The notes under the pieces: model-generated
The model's database searches: none
What the model was told of the DNA's origin: nothing
Seen by the model: only the letters and a program-made list of their open reading frames with translations
Source of the DNA: JBQTII01 sp052387905
GTDB lineage: Bacteria > Actinomycetota > Actinomycetes > Sporichthyales > Sporichthyaceae
Direction: 5' to 3'
Length of the DNA stretch: 54,961 nt
Assembly (NCBI GenBank): GCA_052387905.1
Contig: JBQTIR010000049.1
Span: 1 to 54,961, forward strand
Program-made: the position numbers and the translations under genes
In this document: piece after piece, positions 7,808 to 15,370 of the stretch
Position numbering within the stretch: position 1 is the first letter of the stretch
Layout of the letters: each line of letters begins with the position of its first letter

Positions 7808-9580
7808 TCAGGTCAGAGTGATCGAGACAGTGCCGACTCCGGCGTCGACATCAGTGGTACGTACCGTCACCGTGATCTGCCAGGTGCCGGCGACGAGCAG
7901 GGGTGCCTGCTCGACGGTGTAGCGACCGGGCTCGGACTCGACCACAGCGAGGGTGATCGGGGCGATCCCGGTCTGCGGGTGGGCCGCCGTGACGCGCAGC
8001 TCCGCAGGAATGAGGGCCTGACCGGACAGCGACCGCGTGATGATCGTCAGGGTGGGAGACCCCGCCGTCCTGGGGTCGGCGCTGACCTCGACACGGACGC
8101 TGTTGGGCAGTTCGACGCTACCGCTCGCGGGTAATGCCGAGGTCGAGTCGTTGCCATGCCCACGGCCGTGGCCGGACTCGCCGTGCGCTGCTGCATCCGC
8201 TGCTCCGCCACCGGGCGTGGTGACCACCAGGAACGCCGTGGCGATCAGGACCGCCGCGGCGATGGCCAACTCCGCGAAGACACTGCGCCGCAGGGCGCCG
8301 GCGTCCGCCTGGTCGGCCCGGGCGGCGCCGAGGGACGAACTGAGCGTGGGACCGGGCTTCATCGCAGTCGCGCGAACGCAGCGCCGGCCGAACTCGCCCA
8401 GCGCCAGCAGGGCGGCCAGCCCCACGACCTTGACCAGGATCCAGCGGCCGTAGGTGGTCTCGACCAGGGCGGGGATCGAGCCGATCTCGCGCCAGGCCTG
8501 CGCCGAACCCGTCAGGACCAGCACCGCGACCGCAGCCATGGCCACCGGGGACCAGCGGCTCAGGATCTGCGCGTCATGGACCGGCTGCGTCGGCAGCACC
8601 CGCAGCGCGAGCACCAGCAGCCCGCCGATCCAGACCGCCATCGCGCCGAGGTGCAGGGCATCGATGCCCATTGTCAGTGCCGGAACGTCGGAAACCGCGG
8701 GGTGCCCGGAGCGGGAGAAGCCCACCAGGGTCACGGCAGCGCCGCCCACAGCGAGGACTGTCGCGGGCGTACCCGGGTGGCGCCGACCGCGCAGCAGGGC
8801 ACCGAGGAGTGCGATCGCCCCCACCAGTCGGAGCGTGGCCGCGAGTCCGTAGCCACTGCCGAAAATCGCCGCGACGGCGTCGGCGTCAACCGCTGCGGAC
8901 CACCCGGTTCCCCCTGCTCGGACGGCCTGCATCGGGATGGCAAGCAGGGCAGTCCCCGAGACGGCGCCGGCGCCGAGCAGGGTGAGGGCGCGGACGCGGA
9001 CATCGGCGCCGCCCGCCCGCCAGACGAACGCCGTGAATGCCGGCACCCCGATGAGCAGGATCACGCCGAGATAGGACAGCGCCCGCACCGCGCCGGCGGT
9101 GATCGCAACGTCCCACTCCCCGCCCGAGCCGACGACCACGTCGAGTGCGGCAGCGTCGAGGGGAATCTCGCCGGCGCCGACGCTGAAGGCGAGCCCGCCC
9201 GCGATCGGGTGCGAGTCACCGGAGATGACGCGGTACACGAACACGTAGGACCCGTCAGGCAGAGCGGCGGGGACGTCGACCCGCACCGTGGATCCCTGGA
9301 CCTGCGCCTGACCCAACGCCCGGGAGGTGCCCGCAGCATCCACCAACCGCAGGGCCGAGGGGACCAGCGCGATCGATTCGGTGAAGCGCAGCTCGATCCG
9401 GGTGGGTGCGACGTCCAGGCGGGCCGCCGCGGGGGGTGAGGTCTCGATCAACTCCGCGTGCGCGGCCGCCGGGACCGCAGCGAACAGCCCCGTGGCGAAC
9501 CAGCACAGGACCAGCACCGCGGCCAGGACGAACCGGCGCGCCCGCCCCGCGCTCGGGGCCACAACGCGCACACGTACCAA
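7808..9580 (-). CDS. CopC-CopD fusion, copper resistance/import membrane protein
   Basis: Fusion of an exported CopC domain and an integral CopD domain, like B. subtilis YcnJ. After the signal peptide, the CopC part begins AHAELIETSPPAAARL, keeping the copper-binding N-terminal His, and ends near SGDSHPIAGGLAFSVG. It is followed by about eight membrane segments (roughly 165-470) and a C-terminal beta-rich exported domain of about 110 residues. 590 residues in total. The start shown is TTG 9580, 4 bp after the anti-sigma gene; GTG 9571 is an alternative. Its operon partners suggest export-side copper handling under a dedicated sigma factor. Confidence 0.9.
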   Translation of the reverse strand: MVRVRVVAPSAGRARRFVLAAVLVLCWFATGLFAAVPAAAHAELIETSPPAAARLDVAPTRIELRFTESIALVPSALRLVDAAGTSRALGQAQVQGSTVRVDVPAALPDGSYVFVYRVISGDSHPIAGGLAFSVGAGEIPLDAAALDVVVGSGGEWDVAITAGAVRALSYLGVILLIGVPAFTAFVWRAGGADVRVRALTLLGAGAVSGTALLAIPMQAVRAGGTGWSAAVDADAVAAIFGSGYGLAATLRLVGAIALLGALLRGRRHPGTPATVLAVGGAAVTLVGFSRSGHPAVSDVPALTMGIDALHLGAMAVWIGGLLVLALRVLPTQPVHDAQILSRWSPVAMAAVAVLVLTGSAQAWREIGSIPALVETTYGRWILVKVVGLAALLALGEFGRRCVRATAMKPGPTLSSSLGAARADQADAGALRRSVFAELAIAAAVLIATAFLVVTTPGGGAADAAAHGESGHGRGHGNDSTSALPASGSVELPNSVRVEVSADPRTAGSPTLTIITRSLSGQALIPAELRVTAAHPQTGIAPITLAVVESEPGRYTVEQAPLLVAGTWQITVTVRTTDVDAGVGTVSITLT

Positions 9581-9584
9581 GGAA

Positions 9585-10229
9585 TTACGCCGCCCGTCGA
9601 AAGCGCATCCTCGGTCGCACGAGGACGCCGTCCGCTGTGACGGCGGGGACAGGCCCGGGCTCGGGGTGGCGCACCTCGGTCCGCCAGAGCGCGGTCAACA
9701 GGACAACGCCGATCAGCAGGAGCCCGTGGGACCACTCCCCGCTGATCGACGCGCTGCCCTCGGCCGCGTGGCGCACCGTGAGAAAGACCGTCAGCAGACT
9801 CGCACCGGCCAGCATGGGCAGCAGGGCGGCGGCCCGCGCCGGGCGGTGCGCCACCGACAGGAAACCGATCGCCGTCGCGACGCCCCAGGTACTCAACTCG
9901 CCGCCGGTGTGCCAGCGTCCCAGCAGTGCCGGGGCGGCCAGCCCGACCTCCAGCGCGGCCACCACGACGAGCAACCAACGCAGGACCAGCGAGGTGGTGA
10001 TGCGCCCACCCCGATCCGCGGCAGCGGCTGCCAGGATCGATGCGGTCAGGTCGGGCACGGCGTCGGCCGTGCGCAGTCGCATCCCGCGGTGCAGGCGTTC
10101 GGCGGCCGCGCTGAAATCGCGGCAGTCCGCGCACCCGGCGAGGTGGGCGTCGAGCAGCGCGGTATCGCCCTGCCGCGCTTCGCCGTCGATCTGCGCGGAG
10201 ATCTCCTCACGCCAGTGCGTGCATCCCAT
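9585..10229 (-). CDS. Zinc-finger (zf-HC2) transmembrane anti-sigma factor
   Basis: Anti-sigma factor. The N-terminus has the ZAS motif: Cys3, then HLAGCADC, giving the H-x3-C-x2-C pattern that holds a zinc ion and clamps a group IV sigma factor. The rest (from about residue 75) has several membrane helices, so it is a polytopic sensor rather than a single-span one. The divergent ECF sigma gene 104 bp away is the obvious partner. It is first in the operon with CopC-CopD and YcnI, tying the circuit to copper. What it senses is unknown. Confidence 0.86.
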   Translation of the reverse strand: MGCTHWREEISAQIDGEARQGDTALLDAHLAGCADCRDFSAAAERLHRGMRLRTADAVPDLTASILAAAAADRGGRITTSLVLRWLLVVVAALEVGLAAPALLGRWHTGGELSTWGVATAIGFLSVAHRPARAAALLPMLAGASLLTVFLTVRHAAEGSASISGEWSHGLLLIGVVLLTALWRTEVRHPEPGPVPAVTADGVLVRPRMRFRRAA

Positions 10230-10277
10230 GTCATCAAGTGTCGCCTCACCCCTCGATCCAGTTCCCTGCTGGCTGTC

Positions 10278-10307
10278 GGAAAAGTTCAGGTCGTATCGTC
10301 TGAACTT
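10278..10307 (+). promoter_or_regulatory. Candidate ECF promoter and inverted repeat between sigma and anti-sigma genes
   Basis: GGAAAA (10278-10283) is followed 13 bases later by CGTC (10297-10300), resembling an ECF -35/-10 pair, although the spacer is slightly short. Overlapping it is a perfect inverted repeat, AAGTTCAG (10282-10289) and CTGAACTT (10300-10307). This is the only long gap between the divergent sigma and anti-sigma genes, so it probably holds both promoters. Confidence 0.45.
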
Positions 10308-10333
10308 CTCAGCGGCCGGACGACGGAGTGGAC

Positions 10334-10918
10334 ATGCGCGACGAGGAGATCACCGCTCACGCCCTTGCGGCGGGGCGCGGCGACTCCGCCGCGATCACCG
10401 AGTTCGTCCGCGGGACTCAGGCAGACGTCTGGCGCTACGTCGCCTACCTGGTCGACCGGTCCACTGCCGACGACCTGACCCAGGAAACGTTCCTGCGGGC
10501 ACTACGGGGACTGCGGACCTTCCGCGGGGACGTGCCGGCCCGGATCTGGCTGCTTTCGATCGCCCGCCGAGCTGTCGTCGACCACTTCCGCGCCCAGGGC
10601 CGCCGTCCGCAGTCCGGCGCCAGCCTGGACTGCGGCGAGTTCGCCGCCGAACTGCTCGGCCCGATCGCTGCGGATCACGCCGGCAACGTCGCGATCGAGG
10701 CCTTGATCGCCACCCTCGACGAGGACAAGCGCACCGCGTTCGTCCTGACCCAGATCAGCGGCCTGTCCTACGCCGAGGCCGCGCAGATCGCCGGCGTCCC
10801 GGTCGGGACCATCCGCTCCCGCGTGGCACGGGCCCGCGAGGACCTGATCGCCGCGATGGAAGCCGACGGCCCGGCGCTCACGCCCCGCCAGCCGCGCCGG
10901 CTCCACCGGCCCTTCTGA
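10334..10918 (+). CDS. ECF sigma factor linked to copper genes
   Basis: Group IV RNA polymerase sigma factor, about 194 residues. Region 2 has ADDLTQETFLRALRGLRTF and FRGDVPARIWLLSIARR. Region 4 has YAEAAQIAGVPVGTIRSRVARARE. ATG 10334 has GGAG 5 bases upstream; GTG 10328 is an alternative. It is divergent from the gene for a zinc-finger anti-sigma factor whose operon encodes CopC-CopD and YcnI. I infer that it drives that operon and its own gene. The stop codon forms part of a hairpin shared with the convergent neighbour. Confidence 0.9.
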   Translation: MRDEEITAHALAAGRGDSAAITEFVRGTQADVWRYVAYLVDRSTADDLTQETFLRALRGLRTFRGDVPARIWLLSIARRAVVDHFRAQGRRPQSGASLDCGEFAAELLGPIAADHAGNVAIEALIATLDEDKRTAFVLTQISGLSYAEAAQIAGVPVGTIRSRVARAREDLIAAMEADGPALTPRQPRRLHRPF

Positions 10919-10932
10919 CGCTCGCTCAGAAG
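10912..10932. terminator. Small hairpin formed by two convergent stop codons
   Basis: CTTCTGA (10912-10918) and TCAGAAG (10926-10932) pair perfectly around a 7-base loop. The left arm contains the sigma stop codon and the right arm the stop codon of the convergent gene. The same seven outer bases close the large terminator at 6926-6983. Confidence 0.55.
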
Positions 10933-11849
10933 TCCTGTGGCCCGGTCTCGCGGATCGGGCCGTTGGTGTCTGCGGGCACCCTGCGCGCGCTCGCGCCAGG
11001 CACTCCGGCCTGGCCGGAGTAGCCACGCACCTGGGGCAGGTTGTCGGCAAGGACGGCGTCGACGTCGAACTGGTCCAACACGTCCAGGGAGTAGGGATGG
11101 TCCTGCACCGGCATGACCTTCTGGCCGCGCCGATGGGCCTTGGAGATCACCGAAGAGTTCAGCGTGACGTTGTAGGGAATCAGGAACTTGTACCGGGGGA
11201 TCTCGTCGCTGAACACCTTCACCCCGGAAACCAGGCCCTGCTTCGTCAGACCTCTCTCCTTGAGGAAGCCGAGCATCGTGGTGGAACCGGCAATCACAAT
11301 CACCTGGTCCTGCAGATCGAGGCTCTTGACGATCTTGGCGATCTTGTTCGCGTTCGCCTTGCTCACGGTCTTGACGTGCAGGAAGTACTGGAACTGGGAA
11401 TTGGTGCGTTTGGCGAGATACTTCAGCGAGCCCCTCATCGTGGGCACTCGCTCGGCGATCCACTTGGGATCCAGCCACGATCCGGCGTCACAGCGCTCGA
11501 GCTGCTTCAGGCTCAGCTCGGCGATCGCGCCGGCGCAGAACGCCGGTCCGCGCAAGGTCCGACGGCCCAACAGATCGTGAAAGGCGACGGGGACGTTGTC
11601 CTCGGTGAACAGGATGTCGATTTCGACCCCGTCGCTGCCGCTGTCCAGCATGAAGTCATAGGCGGCATAGGTGTGCTCGGGGACGAGCAGGTCCCGGTCC
11701 ACCACGCCGGCGCGGTGCGCCACGATCTTCCAGTCCTCGGCCGATCCAGCATGCGCCGGCGTCCCGGAGAGCGTGAGGCCCGTGGTCAGCGCGGCGATGA
11801 CGGCCACCCGCCCCCCACGGCGCACCTGACCAGCTGTGCGGAAACCCAT
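10926..11849 (-). CDS. Exported glycerophosphodiester phosphodiesterase (copy 1)
   Basis: GDPD-family TIM-barrel enzyme that splits glycerophosphodiesters into an alcohol and glycerol 3-phosphate. A signal peptide ends at PAHAGSAEDW, so it acts outside the membrane. Catalytic features are visible: the AHR motif (WKIVAHRAG), the acidic pair in VEIDILFTED and the HD of VAFHDLLG. About 307 residues. ATG 11849 is preferred over a longer frame because GAGGTAGG precedes it and the signal peptide then has normal length. It is a tandem paralogue of the next gene; both end in TGPQDF. Confidence 0.88.
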   Translation of the reverse strand: MGFRTAGQVRRGGRVAVIAALTTGLTLSGTPAHAGSAEDWKIVAHRAGVVDRDLLVPEHTYAAYDFMLDSGSDGVEIDILFTEDNVPVAFHDLLGRRTLRGPAFCAGAIAELSLKQLERCDAGSWLDPKWIAERVPTMRGSLKYLAKRTNSQFQYFLHVKTVSKANANKIAKIVKSLDLQDQVIVIAGSTTMLGFLKERGLTKQGLVSGVKVFSDEIPRYKFLIPYNVTLNSSVISKAHRRGQKVMPVQDHPYSLDVLDQFDVDAVLADNLPQVRGYSGQAGVPGASARRVPADTNGPIRETGPQDF

Positions 11850-12031
11850 GCCTACCTCGATCGCTCGTGCCGGCGAGAGGTGGCGTGCGCTCCCGATTGC
11901 TGCGTTCCTGCCCCGATCGTGCCCGATGCGACACCGAAACACGATATTTTCCTGAAAAGATTCGCTTCACGGCCACATCGCAGACCTGCTGGCCAGCTCC
12001 TGCTGGTGCTCGGCGTGTCTTGAGCCTTGAA

Positions 12032-12967
12032 TCAGAAATCCTGCGGGCCGGTCGACCGGAGCGGACCGTCGGTGTCTACGGGCGCGACGCGAGCGGTACT
12101 CACCCGGCTCTGCCCGCCGCGACCGGCGACGGCGAGGGTCTCGGGCAGGTTGTCGGACAGGACTCCGTCGATGTCGAACTGATCCAACTGCGCCAGCGAG
12201 TAGGGATGATTCTGGACCGGAGTGACCTTCTGCCCGCGCTTGTGGGCGGCCTTGATCACCGAGGAGTTCAGGGTGACGTTGTAGGGGATCAAGAACTTGT
12301 ACCGGGTCTTCTGTCTGAAGACGTTCACCCCGGCGACCAAGCCCTGCTTCTTCAGTCCCTTGTCCTTGAGGTGACGCAGCATCGTGGTGGAGCCGGCGAT
12401 CACCACCACCTGGTCCGTCAGTCCGATGTTCTCGACAACCTTGGCGATCTTGTTCGCGTTCTTCCGGCTCACGGTCTTGATGTGCAGGAAGAACTGGAAA
12501 CCGGAGCCGGTGCGCTTGTCGAGATACTCCAGCGCGCCGCGCATCGTCGGCACCTGTTCGGCCTTCCACTTCGGGTCGATCCACGAGCCGGCGTCGCACC
12601 GCTCGAGCTGATCGAGGTCCAGGTCGGCGATGGCCCGCGAGCAGAACGAGGGCCCGCGCAGGATCCGTCGGCCGGTCTCGTCATGAAAGACCACCGGCAC
12701 GTTGTCCTCGGTGAAGAGGATGTCGAGTTCGACTGCGTCAGTGCCGCTGGCCAGCATGAAGTCGAACGCCGCGTAGGTGTGCTCGGGGACTCCGAGCGCG
12801 CGATCGACGACCCCGCCGCGGTGGGCAATGATCTTCCAGTCCTCGGCAGATCCGGCATACGCCGGCGTTGCGGAGAGGGTGAGGCCGGTGACCAGCGCCG
12901 CGACGACCGCCGCGCGCCCGCCGCGGCGCCTCGACCGGTTGACCCCGCCCGTTGCCGTGAACCCCAT
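12032..12967 (-). CDS. Exported glycerophosphodiester phosphodiesterase (copy 2)
   Basis: Second GDPD-family enzyme, clearly a duplicate of the downstream gene (shared GSAEDWKI, DNVPV, ERCDAGSW, LIPYNVTLNSSVI and TGPQDF). It has a signal peptide ending TPAYAGSAEDW and the catalytic AHRGG, VELDILFTED and VVFHDETGR. 311 residues. A strong ribosome binding site (GGAGGGAA) lies about 7 bases upstream of ATG 12967. The 182-bp gap to copy 1 contains no gene. Divergence between the copies is moderate, so the duplication is not recent. Substrate is unknown; release of phosphate or glycerol from phospholipid headgroups or teichoic acids is possible. Confidence 0.89.
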   Translation of the reverse strand: MGFTATGGVNRSRRRGGRAAVVAALVTGLTLSATPAYAGSAEDWKIIAHRGGVVDRALGVPEHTYAAFDFMLASGTDAVELDILFTEDNVPVVFHDETGRRILRGPSFCSRAIADLDLDQLERCDAGSWIDPKWKAEQVPTMRGALEYLDKRTGSGFQFFLHIKTVSRKNANKIAKVVENIGLTDQVVVIAGSTTMLRHLKDKGLKKQGLVAGVNVFRQKTRYKFLIPYNVTLNSSVIKAAHKRGQKVTPVQNHPYSLAQLDQFDIDGVLSDNLPETLAVAGRGGQSRVSTARVAPVDTDGPLRSTGPQDF

Positions 12968-12987
12968 GTCTATTCCCTCCGCAGTGT

Positions 12988-13020
12988 CCTGTCCCCACTA
13001 CCGATGGTGGGACGGACAGG
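12988..13020. promoter_or_regulatory. Hairpin upstream of GDPD copy 2
   Basis: CCTGTCCCCAC (12988-12998) pairs with GTGGGACGGACAGG (13007-13020) with a three-base bulge. It lies 20-50 bases upstream of the GDPD start and could be a leader structure or an operator. It may also serve as the end of a lost transcription unit. Confidence 0.3.
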
Positions 13021-13130
13021 GACGCGGCAGGACAAACTGGAAAGCCTCACAGGTAAAGCGGCCTGCGGCTTGCCTGGGAGCCCGCCAGGTACGGTTCCCG
13101 TTCGGGCCGGATCCGGATCGGGAGGCGTAG

Positions 13131-13340
13131 GTGGAGCCAGGCCGACGGGACCTGGTGGCCTGGCTCGAGCGGCACCAGATCGCTGTCTACGCCGGGGCGA
13201 TCCTGGCGGGCGGCGCGGCGGGCACCCTCGTGCCCTCGGCGGGTCCCGGACTGGAGCACGCCATCAATCCGGTCCTCGGGCCCTGTTGTATGTGACGTTC
13301 CTTCAGATACCTGCGGCGGAGTTGGTCCGCTCTGGAGGGC
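13131..13340 (+). pseudogene. Truncated, frameshifted ACR3-type arsenite transporter
   Basis: The frame from GTG 13131 (with GGGAGG 5 bases before it) reads DLVAWLERHQIAVYAGAILA ... GPGLEHAINPVLGP and then stops at 13293. In another frame the protein continues at once as ALLYVTFLQIPAAELVRS. This is the start of an actinobacterial ArsB/ACR3 (bile acid:sodium symporter-like) protein in which one G appears lost in the run at about 13278-13283. After about 75 codons the similarity ends where the convergent gene begins, so about three quarters of the gene is gone. A sequencing error could explain the frameshift but not the truncation. Confidence 0.72.
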
Positions 13341-14347
13341 CCGCCGGTGGCGGGCTCGGTGGGTGCGCCCGGGGCTGCGGGCAGGGGCACCACGGACGTG
13401 CCCTCGGGGACGTCCAGGGTGAACTCGGCGGTGCGGACCACCCCGGCGTGGGAGAAGTTCAGGTAGAGCCGGTAGAGCCCGGCCGTCGGGAACTCGGTGC
13501 CGAAGAGGATGTCCGAGCCGCCTTGCGCTCCGGCGGCGGCCTCGCCGGCGGGGTGAGTGTGTAAGTAGGCCATATCACCGGAGCGCAGCGACACCAGGTG
13601 TCCGAAGGCACCGAGGTAGGGCTCCAGATCGCTCACCTGTGTGCCGTTGCGGCTGACGGTGAAGGCCAGTTCCGATTCGCTGCCCGCACCGGTGCTGCCG
13701 CTCAGCGCGACCTCGTAGCCGTCCCCGGCCCAGGTGCTCGACGCGGCGGCAACCTCGGCTGGGGCGAAGTCGCCGGGCACGAACACATCGGCGCCCAGCG
13801 TGATCGTCTCGTTCAGTGCGGCGGGGGCGAAGTCGGCGAACACCCGGTACACCCCTGCTTCACTCAGGTCGACCGGTACCGACCAGGTGCCGTCGGCGGA
13901 CCGCTCTGGGTGCAGATGCTGAAACTCCGTCAGGTCGCGGCGGACCACGATAAAGTGCATCTCCTTCTCATGCGTGGTCAGGTAGTTCAGGACCGGGCTG
14001 CCGTCCGGGCTCGCGATCGTGAAGGACACGCTGGTCCCCTCGCCCGCCCCGGGGCTCGTGTCGAGCACGCGCAGGGAGTAGCCGCGCTCGGCGACGGCCA
14101 GCCCGGGCAGTTCACCTGCCGGCACCGCGCCGGGGCTCGCAGCTGTCTCGCCCGCGTCTGGGCTCCCCGTGTCTCCACCGTGGCCGCCATGGGAGTCGTC
14201 CTCGGTGGCAAACCCGTCGGCAGCAGCGAAATCGACTGCGCCGTCAGACGGGGCAATGGGATCGGTCAGCGACCCGAGGCCAAACGCCAGGCCGAAGGCG
14301 ACCGACGCCGCAACGGCGAAGGCAGTCAGTTTCGCGGGAACGTTCAT
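13187..14347 (-). CDS. Exported or anchored HxH-motif protein, probable metal binding
   Basis: N-terminal membrane helix/signal, then a His/Asp-rich linker (DDSHGGHGGD) and two beta-rich units. The first contains THEKEMHFIVVRRDL and FQHLHPER, the second AFGHLVSLRSGDMAYLHTHP, so paired His residues recur as in metal sites. It belongs to a family common beside actinobacterial copper genes and is paralogous to the C-terminal 300 residues of the MFS fusion at 15371-17791. After about residue 320 the frame runs antisense through the broken arsenite-transporter gene, so the last ~55 residues are probably not native and the original stop was lost in a deletion. AGGGAG precedes the ATG. Confidence 0.8.
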   Translation of the reverse strand: MNVPAKLTAFAVAASVAFGLAFGLGSLTDPIAPSDGAVDFAAADGFATEDDSHGGHGGDTGSPDAGETAASPGAVPAGELPGLAVAERGYSLRVLDTSPGAGEGTSVSFTIASPDGSPVLNYLTTHEKEMHFIVVRRDLTEFQHLHPERSADGTWSVPVDLSEAGVYRVFADFAPAALNETITLGADVFVPGDFAPAEVAAASSTWAGDGYEVALSGSTGAGSESELAFTVSRNGTQVSDLEPYLGAFGHLVSLRSGDMAYLHTHPAGEAAAGAQGGSDILFGTEFPTAGLYRLYLNFSHAGVVRTAEFTLDVPEGTSVVPLPAAPGAPTEPATGGPSRADQLRRRYLKERHIQQGPRTGLMACSSPGPAEGTRVPAAPPARIAPA

Positions 14348-14368
14348 GATCTCGACTCCCTGAGATTG

Positions 14369-14488
14369 TTACAGCGTGACGATCGACGCCGGGTAGCCCT
14401 CGGCCTTGATCGCAGCGACCACCTCGACCGGCGTCGCCCCGGCAATGGCACCGGTACTCGGCCCGGTGATGAGTAAGGCAGTGGAGAC
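14369..14488 (-). pseudogene. Remnant of a heavy-metal-associated (HMA) domain protein
   Basis: The last 38 codons of a frame ending at 14369 read TALLITGPSTGAIA then TPVEVVAAIKAEGYPASIV. The pattern matches the second half of an HMA/CopZ ferredoxin-like fold (strand 3, helix 2, strand 4). The first half with the CxxC metal site is missing; upstream codons in the frame look like unrelated sequence. It ends 21 bp before the HxH protein start. A short expressed peptide cannot be excluded. Confidence 0.45.
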
Positions 14489-14598
14489 ATGGTGCTGAGG
14501 GCCCTTCTGGTTGCGGAAGGCCGAAGCCGCGCGCGGCGGTCGGCTCGGGAAACGCCGAGCTGACCGAATGCCACAAGGCACCGGTCAAGGGCGTGTTC

Positions 14599-15036
14599 CT
14601 AGATCCGCTGAACGCAGAGGGTTCGCAGGTCCGGTGGTCGCGGGTAGGCCGCCGAGTGGACGGCGGTATGCAGCCGGGACATCGGCGCGACGAATGCCGG
14701 GGTGACGAGATTGGCGGTGTCCGCGATGATAAGCGCGCCGATCGCTGAGCTCGCCGTGGTCGTCATGCAGTCCATCGCATGGCTGGCATCGGAACCGTGC
14801 CCGGAGTGACCGGCCTCGGGTGCCGTCGGCACAGTCGCGGCGCTGTCGACCTGCAGGACGTGCGCGGCCGGGTGGTCGCCGTGGGCGGTAGCGGTGGCGC
14901 CCGCCGTGGGTGCTATGGCGAAGGGCTCGATCTGGGCGGCCGCTCCGGCTTGACCGAGTCCGAGTAGGCAGGCAAGCACCGCGAAGAGGAGCACGAGTCG
15001 CGCCGCGAGGTTGCTGGGTCGGATGCGAGGGGTCAT
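14599..15036 (-). CDS. Small exported/membrane protein, DUF6153-like
   Basis: 145 residues from ATG 15036. One hydrophobic N-terminal segment (LVLLFAVLACLLGLGQAG), a His/Ala/Gly-rich middle (GHSGHGSDASHAMDCM), a second hydrophobic stretch, and a C-terminus PPDLRTLCVQRI that is characteristic of actinobacterial DUF6153 proteins. The His, Met and Cys residues would suit a soft metal ion, which fits the copper neighbourhood, but no function is established for the family. The ribosome binding site is weak. Confidence 0.65.
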   Translation of the reverse strand: MTPRIRPSNLAARLVLLFAVLACLLGLGQAGAAAQIEPFAIAPTAGATATAHGDHPAAHVLQVDSAATVPTAPEAGHSGHGSDASHAMDCMTTTASSAIGALIIADTANLVTPAFVAPMSRLHTAVHSAAYPRPPDLRTLCVQRI

Positions 15037-15293
15037 GGGTCCCGCGAGGATACGTGGCGGTTGCGTGGTCGGCACTACTTCGGCGCGACCTGCGCGGCGG
15101 ATCCCGCCAAATGGGTGGGCGAACCCAACGGTGCAGTTCAGTGACTGCCGTGTAGATCCCCGCCAGTGCCCGTGGGTGTCGTACGCGGTCGCGAGGCCAG
15201 TGCCCGGAGTCTCTCGCCCAGCGCAAGCGCGCTGTGATCGTTCTTGGACGCTGCGGCCCGGACTGCACAGATCACGCGGGCTCGCCTCGTCGG
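15037..15293. other. Non-coding stretch with no recognised feature
   Basis: Apart from the promoter that must serve the DUF6153-like gene, I see no gene, repeat or RNA here. Frames that cross it lack family sequence and look like shadows. Confidence 0.5.
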
Positions 15294-15315
15294 CGCACGT
15301 CCCTCGGGACGTGCG
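15294..15315 (-). terminator. Hairpin downstream of MFS fusion gene
   Basis: CGCACGTCC (15294-15302) and GGACGTGCG (15307-15315) pair perfectly with a 4-base loop, 55 bp after the stop codon of the MFS fusion gene. No T-run follows. Confidence 0.65.
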
Positions 15316-15370
15316 TTGAAGCCGGGTTGTGACGTAGGCAGATCACTATCGGGGGGAGTCCGGGTCGGGC

